This document shows positions 1 to 9,621 of a stretch of DNA of 51,095 bases, in pieces. Positions within the stretch are counted from its first letter, which is position 1. Each line of letters starts with the position of its first letter. Origin of the DNA: Candidatus Magnetominusculus xianensis (lineage in GTDB: Bacteria; Nitrospirota; Thermodesulfovibrionia; Thermodesulfovibrionales; Magnetobacteriaceae). The DNA is taken from the NCBI GenBank assembly GCA_001541255.1, contig LNQR01000035.1, forward strand, positions 1-51,095, in the 5' to 3' direction. Under the pieces are notes generated by a model. It was not told where the DNA came from. It did no database searches and saw only the letters and a list, made by a program, of their open reading frames with translations. The translations under genes were made by a program, and so were the position numbers.

Positions 1-84
1 TCACCCGTTAGGTTACATTAAAATCTCGATATCCCTCATTGCCGCGTATTATTCCGCCAAGCAATTTCTATACCGGACAGTATT

Positions 85-134
85 GGGACAGCGACTGTTA
101 TTGCTTGTTAAGGAGATAAAATGGTCGCTGTCAC
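85..134. repeat. REP-like inverted repeat
   Basis: A perfect 9-base inverted repeat (GACAGCGAC at 87-95, GTCGCTGTC at 124-132) is separated by 28 bases. It sits in non-coding sequence next to two more copies of a GGGACAG/CTGTCCC-type word (about 76-90 and 161-167). This resembles REP or RAYT-associated palindromes that are scattered in many bacterial genomes. No transposase gene lies in the first 200 bases, so it could equally be the decayed end of an insertion. Confidence 0.4.
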
Positions 135-202
135 TATTATCCATATTATCGCGTCCTAATCTGTCCCCTCATTGGTTGTTAATCATCTTGAAGAACTTTC
201 TC

Positions 203-475
203 TTAGTCGAAAAGATCTGAGTGTGTACCACTGCGCTCAAAAATAATGCAATCGCCATCTATCTTGTAAATCATAAGCCAGTCTGATTTGATGTGACATT
301 CCCGCCGTCCTATGTAATTACCGGCAAGTTTATGGTCTCTATGTTTTGGGTCAAGTTTTTCTCCGTTGGTGAGTTTCGTCATAATTTCAAATAATTCTTT
401 AACGTCAGCACCACGCAGCAACATCTGCTTGATGTCCTTTTTAAACTGCCCTGTACGAGCAGGTTTGTACTTCAC
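203..475 (-). CDS. YafQ-family mRNA interferase toxin
   Basis: A 90-residue RelE-superfamily toxin of the YafQ type, expected to cleave mRNA in the ribosome. The C-terminal half carries the YafQ catalytic set in order: His48, His61, Asp65-Trp66 in a DWLMIY strand, and His85 in the GTHSDLF tail. These match E. coli His50, His63, Asp67 and His87 with an offset of two. Nothing appears truncated. Its start overlaps the antitoxin stop by four bases (ATGA), so the two are translationally coupled, antitoxin first. Family identity is firm; activity and target codons are inferred. Confidence 0.88.
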   Translation of the reverse strand: MKYKPARTGQFKKDIKQMLLRGADVKELFEIMTKLTNGEKLDPKHRDHKLAGNYIGRRECHIKSDWLMIYKIDGDCIIFERSGTHSDLFD

Positions 476-738
476 TTATGGATGTCCAAGTCTTTCAATA
501 AATCATCAACGCTCTCAAAGCTGGTTAAATCTTCTCTTCTGTCTGTTTTTCTAAAGGTTTCAATGGTGGTTTTGTTGGGGATTTTTACTTCAAACGGTAA
601 GCCCTTACGAAGGGCAACCTGACGGTAAAAGAGGTTTATTGCCTCTGTGTTGGAAATTCCCAGTTCTTTAAAGATACCTTCTGCCTCTTTCTTTAGTGCG
701 GGTTCTGTACGCGCTCTAATCATTGCAGTTTTTGACAT
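472..738 (-). CDS. RelB/DinJ-family antitoxin
   Basis: An 88-residue antitoxin. The N-terminal 50 residues form the ribbon-helix-helix of the RelB/DinJ family (AMIRARTEPALKKEAEGIFK, then a helix with TEAINLFYRQ), which binds the operator and dimerises. The C-terminal tail (FRKTDRREDL onwards) should wrap the YafQ-type toxin. An AAGGAG ribosome-binding site lies six bases before the ATG. It is the first gene of a two-gene operon and overlaps the toxin by four bases. A palindrome just upstream is the likely autoregulatory site. Partner and gene order agree with dinJ-yafQ. Confidence 0.87.
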   Translation of the reverse strand: MSKTAMIRARTEPALKKEAEGIFKELGISNTEAINLFYRQVALRKGLPFEVKIPNKTTIETFRKTDRREDLTSFESVDDLLKDLDIHK

Positions 739-757
739 AATGTTCTCCTTTATTTAT

Positions 758-781
758 ATTGTATCACATATGGGATACAAT
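758..781. promoter_or_regulatory. Palindromic operator of the toxin-antitoxin operon
   Basis: Perfect 8-base inverted repeat, ATTGTATC and GATACAAT, with an 8-base centre, beginning 20 bases before the antitoxin ATG. This is the usual position and size of a ribbon-helix-helix operator, so autorepression by the DinJ-like protein is a reasonable inference. Confidence 0.65.
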
Positions 782-854
782 ATGCTAACATCGGGCATGT
801 TATGAGGGGCATATCCCATTTGTCTATTCTTCCCCCTTTTTGAATTTAAGGCCG

Positions 855-3800
855 TCAGATATAAAATGTCCAGCCGTCAAACCACCTCAGTGCCGCTTTG
901 ACATATGCCTTGCTCACGGGAATGCCGGTTAATATAGGGTAAAACGCTGTAAACAGCAAGACAGTCACTGTGATATACCCATACGTCAACCATCTCATGC
1001 CGTTTTTCCGCTCTTCCAGCCATTTTATTACATAGGTTATGCAAAAAATAACAAACGGCACTGAGGCATAGAAATGATATATAAACGTCAGACGCGGCAC
1101 CGCTGCCCATGGCAAATACTGCGCGCACAAGCCCGTTAAGACAACAAAGACTCCGGCATCTGCCCACTTGCCCGCCAGCGCTACCCCTAACACAACCGCC
1201 ACAGTCGCTATCCCCAACCACCACACGGCAGGATTCCCCATAGATACTATACTCTGTACCTGGTCCTCTGGCACACTACCGTTATAAAGCCACAGCGGTT
1301 TTTTTATTATAGGCCACTCATACCACTTGGATGAAAACGGATGTTCGGCTACGAGATTTTTGTGGTAATCGTACATATCTGTCTGACTTTGTTTTACCGT
1401 GCTTAACAGCCCGGCAACACCGTGATATTTTACTGTTGGAACATAGGACAGGACATAGATTACGGCGGGAATCAGTATGAAAAACAGTGTGGCATATTGT
1501 ATAGCCTTGACCGCAGCCGAGTGTAAGTGCTTAATACTGATTTGAGCAGTTTGTTTTATTCGAGGCTGGCGTTGTTTTTTGCGGGGTGCGGCTGTTTTGC
1601 TTAAGTTACCAAACTCAATGTATCTCCTGATAATAGATGCAAAAAATATCACCGCAAGGCCGCCGCCCGCATAAATAGAAATCCACTTTACGGCCACACC
1701 TAATCCAAAAAATAACCCGCTCAGGCCAAGATATAATCTGGCGTCTCTGGCAAGGCCGTCTGTTTGAAGCGGACTGGCGGTCATAGAGCCCCAGTACCTG
1801 TACATATAGTAATACATCAATATGATGCAAAACACCGCATACGTATCCACCGTAGCCATACGCCCCTGTGCTACCCGCATAAAATCAAATGTCATTAATA
1901 CAGAAGCTATCATGGCATATCTCATCCACCCGAACAGTCTATATCCAAATACATAGACAATGCCGGGGATAAACGCGGCAAATAACGCCCCCGTAAACCT
2001 CCAGCCAAACGGGTTCATTCCAAATATAATTATGCCAGCCTCGATAAAGACCTTTCCCAGTGGTGGATGCGTTGTTTCATATGGCGTCAAGCCGTGCAGG
2101 TACTCATATGCCGTGCGCGCATGATAGATTTCGTCAAAGTATGTACTGTTTGTGTATGAAGGCAGGGGTGGAACGGTGTCCTGTTCGTCAATCAGATTGT
2201 TTGCCAGATTATTAGCAGGGTATTTATTCGCCAGGGCATCGCTGGTAATCAGCTCATATGGCATTGCTGATTTTACCGGCAGCGGGGTCTGCCCGTCCAT
2301 CTCGAAAAATGCTATTTCGTTAAGCATTGCCCCGGATGTTACCGCTGTCAATAAGACATAACGCCCTTTATGCTTCATGTCTGTACACTGCCATTCAAAG
2401 ACAGCCTTTTGTTTGAGCGTAACAGGGGCTTGCCAGTCCTGAAAATCCTGAGAAAAACGCATCTCGTAGTGCCCCTCGCCGATGCCACCAAAAAAACAGA
2501 CCCTGCCTACCGAGTGCTGCCCTCCAAAATCTATATAGACGCTTTTACCCTTGTCTTCAGCGCTCCAGAAGGTCTCAGGCGCCTTCAACGAACCGAGGCC
2601 GTAGAACATAATGACAAGATTAAAAATAGTGATTACCGTTATGGCAGCGTAATCCTTCCCTGCGAGCTTCAACTGGGGAGAAGTTTGGGCAGAGGCAGGA
2701 TTTTCATTAACCGGTATTGCCACAGTCGTCATAGGCTTATTTAAGTCTGCACCCAGCTTTACAATATATACAAGACACCCAACGTGTGCTATTGAGACAA
2801 GCTGAAGCACGCCGCCATACGGGTTTAAGTGGTAGAGTTCCTTCATGCCGTAGTAGAGCACGTAGGTCTCATTAATAAAGAATGTCACACTGACAAATGC
2901 GTAAAGATACAACAGCCTCTTGTCTCGTATCCTGATATAACTGACAAGTAAAAGTACAAGGGCGGGAAACAGATACCGCTCGTGCATCTTTGCCGATGTG
3001 ACGAACACCGCGGTTATCAGTATAGCAGCGATAAGATGATAAATCCCCCCCGTATCAATCCCCCCCGTATCTCTATCTCTTTTCTTATAGAATATATATG
3101 CGCAGAATGCAACAGTCAGGACAATAAACACATAGCCCCATGCCTCATATGTAATGCCAAGCACCCTGTCCGTAACCGGCACAAAATTCCCGCCCAGAAG
3201 GGCAAAGAGATTAAACGCATTTAACGAGGCATATGGGTATGACGACAGTGTCCCGTGGTAGTGTTTGACTATCCAGAGGAGTTCCTTGTTAATCGCAAAC
3301 GGTACTATCGCCGCAATAAATACGCAGACGGCTAAACCAACCGCTATGGCTGCCTTTTTGGGCGGCACACGGCTCAAGGCGAAAATCAGCACAGGCGTAA
3401 ATATCAGTCCCTGGGGTTTGATTAGCACTGAGAGTGCAAACACCACAACTGCCGCGGTGAGCCGCCCCCCCGTAATGAGCATGATAAACAAGAGTACGCA
3501 AAGGCTGAATACTGAGTCCACCTGCCCCCATACGGCTGAGTTAACTATAACCGCCGGGTTAAGGGCATAGGCAAGGGCAAGCCATACGGCCACGGCTATG
3601 GGAAAATATCTGCGAGCCATTAAAAAGACAAGATGTGCTGCCGCTATATCTGTTATCATCGAAGGGAGTTTTATAAGATATAAAAAAGACTTCGACATAT
3701 CTGGCAGCGAAAGGGCATCTTTTATCTTTCCTATCAGATAAAACACATAGACATAGCCTGGTGGATAGTCAGCAAATACATCCACTGAGTAAAACCCGGA

Positions 3801-3905
3801 AAGTCCCACAGCGGAGGCGCGCACTGCCCATGCCTTAAACGTACCGATGTCTATCGGATGGCCTTCTGTTGAAACCGCTAAGACAGAGCGCAGCACAAAG
3901 GCCAC
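855..3905 (-). CDS. Two-module membrane glycosyltransferase (PMT/GT39-like) with discoidin-like middle
   Basis: A very long multipass membrane protein (1016 residues from the GTG at 3905). Residues 1-400 hold about ten hydrophobic segments like a lipid-linked-sugar glycosyltransferase (motif AVWGQVDS near 125). Residues about 430-540 are a soluble beta-rich segment resembling an F5/8 discoidin-like domain. The C-terminal 450 residues match PMT-type phospholipid-carrier-dependent transferases: FDEIYHART, then THPPLGK and QGRMATVDTY. It probably moves a sugar from polyprenyl phosphate to an outer substrate. The GTG lies inside a transmembrane helix. The open frame continues upstream for about 27 codons (ending IIPVYYVAALVV) with no ATG, GTG or TTG, so the real start may be the ATA at 3984-3986, placed just after a GAGGAGGA Shine-Dalgarno sequence. 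It follows the PBECR ORF with near-overlap. Confidence 0.85.
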   Translation of the reverse strand: MAFVLRSVLAVSTEGHPIDIGTFKAWAVRASAVGLSGFYSVDVFADYPPGYVYVFYLIGKIKDALSLPDMSKSFLYLIKLPSMITDIAAAHLVFLMARRYFPIAVAVWLALAYALNPAVIVNSAVWGQVDSVFSLCVLLFIMLITGGRLTAAVVVFALSVLIKPQGLIFTPVLIFALSRVPPKKAAIAVGLAVCVFIAAIVPFAINKELLWIVKHYHGTLSSYPYASLNAFNLFALLGGNFVPVTDRVLGITYEAWGYVFIVLTVAFCAYIFYKKRDRDTGGIDTGGIYHLIAAILITAVFVTSAKMHERYLFPALVLLLVSYIRIRDKRLLYLYAFVSVTFFINETYVLYYGMKELYHLNPYGGVLQLVSIAHVGCLVYIVKLGADLNKPMTTVAIPVNENPASAQTSPQLKLAGKDYAAITVITIFNLVIMFYGLGSLKAPETFWSAEDKGKSVYIDFGGQHSVGRVCFFGGIGEGHYEMRFSQDFQDWQAPVTLKQKAVFEWQCTDMKHKGRYVLLTAVTSGAMLNEIAFFEMDGQTPLPVKSAMPYELITSDALANKYPANNLANNLIDEQDTVPPLPSYTNSTYFDEIYHARTAYEYLHGLTPYETTHPPLGKVFIEAGIIIFGMNPFGWRFTGALFAAFIPGIVYVFGYRLFGWMRYAMIASVLMTFDFMRVAQGRMATVDTYAVFCIILMYYYMYRYWGSMTASPLQTDGLARDARLYLGLSGLFFGLGVAVKWISIYAGGGLAVIFFASIIRRYIEFGNLSKTAAPRKKQRQPRIKQTAQISIKHLHSAAVKAIQYATLFFILIPAVIYVLSYVPTVKYHGVAGLLSTVKQSQTDMYDYHKNLVAEHPFSSKWYEWPIIKKPLWLYNGSVPEDQVQSIVSMGNPAVWWLGIATVAVVLGVALAGKWADAGVFVVLTGLCAQYLPWAAVPRLTFIYHFYASVPFVIFCITYVIKWLEERKNGMRWLTYGYITVTVLLFTAFYPILTGIPVSKAYVKAALRWFDGWTFYI
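3042..3071. repeat. Tandem 15-base duplication with C7 tracts
   Basis: The 15-base unit AATCCCCCCCGTATC occurs twice in direct succession inside the glycosyltransferase gene. It is in frame and yields a duplicated DTGGI in the loop before a membrane segment. Both units contain a run of seven C, a typical slippage substrate. Confidence 0.9.
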
Positions 3906-3982
3906 AACGAGGGCTGCGACATAGTAGACCGGGATTATGCCCTTGCCAGAGTCCTCACTGACCGTGCTATTGGAGCTATAGG

Positions 3983-4645
3983 TTATACTTCCTCCTCATT
4001 GACACCATCGTCGGAATATGGTATAGTATAGGTATAAGAAGGCGGGGTGGTAAGCGTTTCGGACGTTTGAGATGAGGTCTCTTCATGAGGCATAGCATCA
4101 TACCGCTGGCCTTCTTTTACAGTTTTGACCTTCTTGTATAATGTTTTAGCTGCAAGTTCCTTTTGCCCTGTCCGCACTTCTTCATAGTAATAAATTTCAC
4201 CGTTAATTTGCTTTGTGTATAAGAGTAAGTCCTGGCCTTTTCTTGTTTTTCCAGCATATTCAACACTGTCAGGATTGGCTGTTATTTCAGGGATACTTAG
4301 TATATCATCCTTAGTAATGGCTATTTGACCACGAGCTTGTTCCTTTGCCGGGTTGCCATGTTGGTTCATCATGTGCCTGATAGCTTCGCTATCGATAACT
4401 TTTCCGAATCCGTTTATATCAAGTTCAATATTATGTTTCCTGGCAGATTTCTTTGCTTCTTCAGCTTGTTTGTCAGGTATTTCACCATACTTTACCTTAT
4501 TAAACGTTACTATTCTTTCATTCGCTGCTTTGAACAATCTATCCAAGGCCTCATTGAAATTAACCGTTTCTCTAATAAACCGACCATTAATACCCCTTGT
4601 TGTATGTATGACATTTGTTGGAAATGTAATTTCTTCACCTTCCAA
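3983..4645 (-). CDS. PBECR-type phage nuclease domain protein, probably 5'-truncated
   Basis: A 220-residue ORF from a TTG. Residues about 70-150 (IRHMMNQHGNP, ARGQIAITKDDI, PDSVEYAGKTRKG, INGEIYYYEEVR) resemble the phage-Barnase-EndoU-ColicinE5/D-RelE-like nuclease (PBECR) domains of MuF polyvalent proteins and related toxins. The rest is low complexity and charged, ending in a Thr/Ser/Tyr-rich tail. No ATG is available. The frame stays open above the TTG through EQWFTRLTG back to a stop near 4703, and no good ribosome-binding site precedes the TTG. It may therefore be the 3' remnant of a larger phage protein left between two metabolic genes. The TAA overlaps the upstream extension of the glycosyltransferase frame. 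Family call is moderate; functionality is doubtful. Confidence 0.55.
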   Translation of the reverse strand: MEGEEITFPTNVIHTTRGINGRFIRETVNFNEALDRLFKAANERIVTFNKVKYGEIPDKQAEEAKKSARKHNIELDINGFGKVIDSEAIRHMMNQHGNPAKEQARGQIAITKDDILSIPEITANPDSVEYAGKTRKGQDLLLYTKQINGEIYYYEEVRTGQKELAAKTLYKKVKTVKEGQRYDAMPHEETSSQTSETLTTPPSYTYTIPYSDDGVNEEEV

Positions 4646-4718
4646 GCCGGTTAGCCTTGTAAACCACTGCTCGCCTGTATTAAACTCTTCATTCTTATGA
4701 CACTGGGATTATTTGGTA

Positions 4719-6833
4719 TCATCGGGGCACGGCATCGGGCAGGCCGCCGTCAACGGGGATTGTCGCCCCGGTTGTCGGTGTGTGTCTTGCGGCAAAAAAC
4801 AGCACAGCCTTTGCCACGTGGGAGGCCGTTACGCGGGCCTTCAGGAGGTTGCGCCCCTTGTAGTAGTCCTCAAGTCCTTGTTCGTCAAGCCCACGGGCTC
4901 GCATCCTGTCCGGGCCGATTTCTTCCCACAAGCCTGATCTCCTTGCCCCGTCTGAAAACACACCGTCCGGGGCTACCATATTAACCCGCACCCCCACTGC
5001 GGCAAGCTCCAGCGAGGCTATACGCGCCACCTGATGTGCCGCCGCCTTTGTAACGCTGTATGCCCCGAAATTAGCGCTTGGTGAAAACACATTCTTTGTC
5101 GAAATCAATATAATATCACCACCTGTTTTCTGGATAGCAAAGCGCCTTGCCGCCTCGGCAATTATAAGCAGCGTCCCGTCTATGTTTACCTTCTCTAACT
5201 TCCTGAACGCCTCTATGGACATATCAGCAAGGGACGACACCATTGCAATCCCTGCGTTGACTACTACGATGTCAAGCCCGCCCCATGCCTCAATCACACT
5301 GTCACACGCGCCAGCAACAGACACATGGTCTGTAACATCCATCGGGAGCGCCATTACTCTAGGGCCGAACTGACCGTGTAATTCTTCACAGAGACTGTCA
5401 AGCCTCTGGCCGGGCAGGTCTGTGACAGCCACATGGCAGCCATTTAAAAGCAGCTCCCTTGCAATAGCGCTGCCGATTGCACCTGCTGCGCCGGTGATGA
5501 CTGCAGTCTCGCGGGCAAGCGGCAACTCTGCAGAATGGCCAAGTTTGGCGTGCTGGTATGTCCTGTACTCCATTGCGAAGACTGCCTCTTCGGAGATTCC
5601 CTTGAACTGACGCCTCATACTGGCAATCGCTGTCTTTATCTCTATCGACTGGTGGGTGATGTCTGCAGCTACAGTTGCTGACTCAATGTCCCTGCCGGAG
5701 CATACAACGCCAATCCCTTCAATATAGAGTACCCTCGGTATGGAATCAAATCGTGAAATATCCCCGCCCATCGCATGTGAGGCTAAGTAATCTTCATAGC
5801 GTCTTTTGTAATCTTCGATTGCGTTAGACAACTGAGTCCTCAGCACTTCAAGGTCATCATAGTTCAGGGCATCTATCCAGAGGGGGTAGCTCTTTGTCCT
5901 TATCAGATAGTCCGACGTGACAGGTGGCGTTAGGGCAGTCTCTCTGCCAATGCCGGAGTCAATGTAATCAAGTGTCTCAGCATCTATCAACGGTTTTAGA
6001 ATGACACGGTTAAATGGCCTGTCCTCGCAGCCTGAGCCTTCGGCAAGCAGCCCTCTGAGTATTGGGGCTGTCATTATATAGCGCTTTCTCGCCTCATCCG
6101 GTGATGTTGTGCGTTTAACTTCCGGGCGTGTCGTTATATGTTTTTTAATATATTCCTCAGCGGCAGTGACAATGTCTATCATGCGGTCATAGGATTCACG
6201 GGCAGTGTCTCCCCATGTAACAACCCCGTGATGAAGGAGGCAAATTGCCTTAGTGTCTGGGCTACTGTGGCTGCCGTTAAAGGCATTAAGGACGGCCTTC
6301 GCTAATTTAAAGCCCGGCGTGTAGTACTCAACGACAAGGCAGTCAGCGCCAAGCGCCTCTTTAATCAACTGTTCAGAGCCTGCCTGATTTGCCAGTGTTA
6401 AGATCGCATCTGCATGTGTGTGGTCTATGTACTTAAAGGGTAGAAACACGTGCAGCAGTGTCTCAACCGACGGCGTAGGGGCAACTGCTGAGAACATGTG
6501 TGTACGAAATTCGTTTATCATTACCTCATCAGACATATCCTCAATGCAGGCAAGCCCACGAAGATAATTCAAATCAAGACCGACATGACCTTCCGGACCG
6601 ATTTTAGACATATCCACGCCCGACGCCTTTACATATACCGCATCGACTAATTCACCAATGATGTTTCTGTGTTTATCTTTTACAGAGGTATTGCCGCCTC
6701 CGTGCAGAACAAGATGTCTGTCGCTGCCCAGCAATCTGGCTGAGTAAGTTCTAAGGGCAAGCGCCCTGCCCCATTTATCTTCATGCCGGGCAACAAAGTC
6801 CTCAGCGTCGGCGTCTGACCATCTGTTTATCAT
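4719..6833 (-). CDS. Bifunctional class II aldolase / short-chain dehydrogenase
   Basis: A 704-residue fusion. Residues about 1-420 are a class II aldolase/adducin domain (RhaD/AraD superfamily) with candidate zinc ligands in DHTHADAIL and LLHHGVVTW. Residues about 435-704 are a Rossmann-fold [15 protein letters not shown] nucleotide loop, VVNAGIA, and the YSVTK catalytic Tyr/Lys, ending in a typical VDGG. In the known RhaD-type fusions the aldolase splits a ketose 1-phosphate into DHAP and an aldehyde, and the dehydrogenase oxidises the aldehyde. The substrate here is not determinable from sequence. Its ATG overlaps the stop of the LsrF-like gene by four bases, so the two are coupled and probably act in one pathway. 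Confidence 0.85.
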   Translation of the reverse strand: MINRWSDADAEDFVARHEDKWGRALALRTYSARLLGSDRHLVLHGGGNTSVKDKHRNIIGELVDAVYVKASGVDMSKIGPEGHVGLDLNYLRGLACIEDMSDEVMINEFRTHMFSAVAPTPSVETLLHVFLPFKYIDHTHADAILTLANQAGSEQLIKEALGADCLVVEYYTPGFKLAKAVLNAFNGSHSSPDTKAICLLHHGVVTWGDTARESYDRMIDIVTAAEEYIKKHITTRPEVKRTTSPDEARKRYIMTAPILRGLLAEGSGCEDRPFNRVILKPLIDAETLDYIDSGIGRETALTPPVTSDYLIRTKSYPLWIDALNYDDLEVLRTQLSNAIEDYKRRYEDYLASHAMGGDISRFDSIPRVLYIEGIGVVCSGRDIESATVAADITHQSIEIKTAIASMRRQFKGISEEAVFAMEYRTYQHAKLGHSAELPLARETAVITGAAGAIGSAIARELLLNGCHVAVTDLPGQRLDSLCEELHGQFGPRVMALPMDVTDHVSVAGACDSVIEAWGGLDIVVVNAGIAMVSSLADMSIEAFRKLEKVNIDGTLLIIAEAARRFAIQKTGGDIILISTKNVFSPSANFGAYSVTKAAAHQVARIASLELAAVGVRVNMVAPDGVFSDGARRSGLWEEIGPDRMRARGLDEQGLEDYYKGRNLLKARVTASHVAKAVLFFAARHTPTTGATIPVDGGLPDAVPR

Positions 6834-7738
6834 TTTGACCTTTTTGACTTTTTCTTATCTATCTTGTTTTTCAGTGTCTGGTAGAGTTCATAGGCGTGCT
6901 GTGGTTTCATGTTTTCGTGGACAACCTTACGAACGGCCTGAATCATTGCCACTGGGGAGTCGGACTGGAAGATGTTCCTCCCCATATCGACACCAAGTGC
7001 GCCTTCATGAATGGCATTATATGACATAGTCAGCGCATCAAGCTCCGGGAGTTTCTTGCCTCCAGCCATCACAACAGGTACGGGGCATGAGGAGGTGACA
7101 GTATCAAACCCCTCGGCGATGTAATATGTCTTTACGTAAGTGGCGCCAAGTTCGGCACAAATCCGGCAGGCAAGACGAAAATACCGGGCGTCGCGCACCA
7201 TCTCCTTGCCTACTGCCGTTACTGCAAGAACGGGAATGCCATAGCGGTTGGCCTTGTCTATCAGGCGGGTCATGTTGTGAATTGACTTGGTTTCATACTC
7301 GCCGCCAATAAAGACCTGAACGGCGAGGGCTGCGGCGTTTAGGCGGATAGCGTCTTCAATGTTCATGGCAAGCTCTTCGTTGGAGAGTTCTTTTAATATG
7401 CTTGGGCCGCCGCTTGCCCTTAAGACTATGCCGCCCGTATATGAAGGCGGGATGTTCGCCCGCAGAATGCCGCGTGTAAGCATAAGCGTATCTGTAAATG
7501 GTACCAGCGGGACGATATTAATGTCCACACGCTCAAGGCCGGTGGTAGGGCCTTGAAAATATCCATGGTCAATGGCAAGCATAACGGTCTTGCCGGTTGA
7601 TGGGTTAAATATATTTGACAGCCTGTTTTTCATCCCCCAGTCAAGTGAGTTCGAGCCTTTTAAAAAAAATGGGGTATTTTTTGCCGGTACATCGGTATAA
7701 AACATCTTTGCGTCTTTAACATTATCCAAATCGGCCAC
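6830..7738 (-). CDS. lsrF: LsrF/DhnA-family class I aldolase-thiolase
   Basis: A 302-residue TIM-barrel protein of the DhnA class I aldolase family, closest in recall to LsrF, the 3-hydroxy-5-phosphonooxypentane-2,4-dione thiolase of autoinducer-2 breakdown. [10 protein letters not shown] near 55-64 and [14 protein letters not shown] loops are family hallmarks. The Schiff-base lysine falls at Lys203 in [12 protein letters not shown], the same number as in E. coli LsrF. The start is GTG with GGGAGG six bases upstream. No lsr transporter, kinase or repressor lies nearby. The coupled partner is an aldolase/dehydrogenase fusion, so a role in another sugar-phosphate route, such as deoxysugar salvage or ADH-synthase-like chemistry, is just as possible. 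Confidence 0.8.
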   Translation of the reverse strand: MADLDNVKDAKMFYTDVPAKNTPFFLKGSNSLDWGMKNRLSNIFNPSTGKTVMLAIDHGYFQGPTTGLERVDINIVPLVPFTDTLMLTRGILRANIPPSYTGGIVLRASGGPSILKELSNEELAMNIEDAIRLNAAALAVQVFIGGEYETKSIHNMTRLIDKANRYGIPVLAVTAVGKEMVRDARYFRLACRICAELGATYVKTYYIAEGFDTVTSSCPVPVVMAGGKKLPELDALTMSYNAIHEGALGVDMGRNIFQSDSPVAMIQAVRKVVHENMKPQHAYELYQTLKNKIDKKKSKRSK

Positions 7739-7779
7739 TTTTGTCCTCCCTGTAACTAAATTTGTGGGCAGTTTAACGT

Positions 7780-7785
7780 ATTATA
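7780..7785 (-). promoter_or_regulatory. Possible -10 box of the lsrF-aldolase operon
   Basis: A perfect TATAAT on the minus strand lies 42 bases before the GTG of the LsrF-like gene, in the 236-base gap between divergent operons. No convincing -35 hexamer is visible at 17-18 bases, so the call is tentative. Confidence 0.35.
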
Positions 7786-7974
7786 GTCGATACGCGCGTA
7801 AATATTCCAGACCTGCCTTAACGTTTATATGTCAAAACGCTGCCCCCAATCCATTATCTTATCCTGTTGTCCTGTTATCTGGGGGGCGTTCTTTACTTAA
7901 ATAAAAAAAACTGTTATATTACCAGCGCGGTCAAGCATCTGTGAATATCTTTAACCTTAAACGGAGGATTGAGC

Positions 7975-9567
7975 ATGAAAAATACAGACTATTGGAAACG
8001 ATATAAGAAATACCTATATGTCAGCGAAACACTTGGCTTGATGATAGACATTAGCAGGATGAAATTTACCGATGCCTATATGAAGAAAATGGAGCCTCTC
8101 GTCCAAAAGGCCTTTGATGATATGCAAAAACTCGAATCCGGCGCAATCGCAAACCCTGACGAGGGACGCATGGTCGGGCACTACTGGCTCAGAAATGCAG
8201 CCCTTGCCCCGGACAAAGCGATAACTTCTGAAATAGAGGATACACTCTCAGCCATAAAGGAATTCTCTCATGCCGTACACACGGGCAAGATTGTGTCAGA
8301 AAATGGGGCAACATTTAAGAATGTCCTTGTCATAGGAATCGGCGGCTCTGCCCTCGGCCCGCAATTTGCCGCCTCAGCAATCGGCACACCGAATGACCCG
8401 ATGACAGTATACTTTTTCGACAACACAGACCCCGACGGTATGGACTTTGTGCTTGGTCAAATTAATCAAACACTTGGGCAGACACTCTCTCTGGTAATAT
8501 CGAAAAGCGGCTCAACCCTTGAGACAAGAAATGGAATGCTTGAGGCAAAGCGTGCCTATGAGTCAATGGGATTGAACTTTGCCAAACACGCCGTCGCCGT
8601 TACCGGCAAAGACAGCAAGCTTGATAAAATAGCCACAACTGAGGGATGGCTAAAGCGCTTCCCAATGTGGGATTGGGTAGGAGGGAGGACATCTGAGACA
8701 TCTGCCGTTGGGCTCTTGCCTGCCGCGCTGCAGGGGCTTGACATAGATTCAATCCTCAAGGGGGCAAGGCAGTGTGACGAGGCAACCCGCACAAGGAACC
8801 CCATGGAAAATCCATCGGCAATCCTCGCCCTTATGTGGCACTATGCTACTAAGGGAAAGGGCACGAAGGACATGGTTATACTGCCATATAAAGACCGCCT
8901 TTCTCTGTTTACAAAGTACTTGCAGCAGCTTATCATGGAGTCCCTCGGCAAGGAAAAAGACCTCGACGGCAATATCGTCCACCAGGGGATCTCCGTCTAT
9001 GGAAATAAAGGCTCTACAGACCAGCACGCCTACATTCAGCAGCTCAGAGACGGCGTCAATAATTTCTTTGTAACCTTTGTTGAAGTCCTCAAAGACAGAG
9101 AAGGCGAATCGATGTTCGTTGAGGGGGATTTCACCACAGGGGACTATCTCAGCGCATTTGCCCTGGGCACACGCTCTGCCCTTACCGGCAGCGACAGGGA
9201 ATCGATGACCATCACAATCGAAAAGATTGATGCGTTTTCTCTGGGGATACTCATAGCCCTGTATGAAAGGGCAGTTGGGTTTTATGCCTCTTTGATAAAT
9301 ATTAACGCGTATCATCAGCCGGGTGTAGAGGCAGGGAAAAAGGCTGCCGGCTCAGTGGTTACGCTTCAACACGCTGTGCTAAACCATCTGAAATGTAATA
9401 AGGGCAAGGCATTCAGCGCCGATGAGACCGCTGCCGCTATCGAGGCAGTGGATGATGCCGAGTTGGTATTTAAGATACTCCTGCGTGCTAGCCATAATGC
9501 AGAGCGCAAGATAATAATAAAAAATGGCAAACACATCACCAGCTCAAGGTTTCAGTATACGGGTTAA
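7975..9567 (+). CDS. pgi: Glucose-6-phosphate isomerase
   Basis: Interconverts glucose 6-phosphate and fructose 6-phosphate in the cytoplasm. The 530-residue protein carries the SIS-fold signatures: GIGGSALGP (about 120), SKSGSTLET (about 176), the phosphoglucose isomerase signature [13 protein letters not shown] (about 234) and [11 protein letters not shown] (about 370). A TTG six bases upstream is also open, but GGAGG at 7963-7967 is seven bases from this ATG and only one from the TTG, so the ATG is chosen. It is the first gene downstream of the divergent lsrF promoter region and is followed by the PAP2 gene after 36-54 bases. Confidence 0.95.
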   Translation: MKNTDYWKRYKKYLYVSETLGLMIDISRMKFTDAYMKKMEPLVQKAFDDMQKLESGAIANPDEGRMVGHYWLRNAALAPDKAITSEIEDTLSAIKEFSHAVHTGKIVSENGATFKNVLVIGIGGSALGPQFAASAIGTPNDPMTVYFFDNTDPDGMDFVLGQINQTLGQTLSLVISKSGSTLETRNGMLEAKRAYESMGLNFAKHAVAVTGKDSKLDKIATTEGWLKRFPMWDWVGGRTSETSAVGLLPAALQGLDIDSILKGARQCDEATRTRNPMENPSAILALMWHYATKGKGTKDMVILPYKDRLSLFTKYLQQLIMESLGKEKDLDGNIVHQGISVYGNKGSTDQHAYIQQLRDGVNNFFVTFVEVLKDREGESMFVEGDFTTGDYLSAFALGTRSALTGSDRESMTITIEKIDAFSLGILIALYERAVGFYASLININAYHQPGVEAGKKAAGSVVTLQHAVLNHLKCNKGKAFSADETAAAIEAVDDAELVFKILLRASHNAERKIIIKNGKHITSSRFQYTG

Positions 9568-9621
9568 GCGCTATGACCTGCGGCCAGTGATAATGCCGGG
9601 AACTTGTGGATACGGGAGTCG

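Noticed and set aside
3981..3998. Frameshift joining the PBECR ORF and the glycosyltransferase
   Set aside because: The two frames overlap at this point, but the PBECR tail is low complexity and the glycosyltransferase extension has its own Shine-Dalgarno sequence, so two separate genes explain it better than one broken gene.
4353..4984. Plus-strand frames across the PBECR and aldolase genes
   Set aside because: Composition follows the opposite-strand genes, with no start signal or homology.
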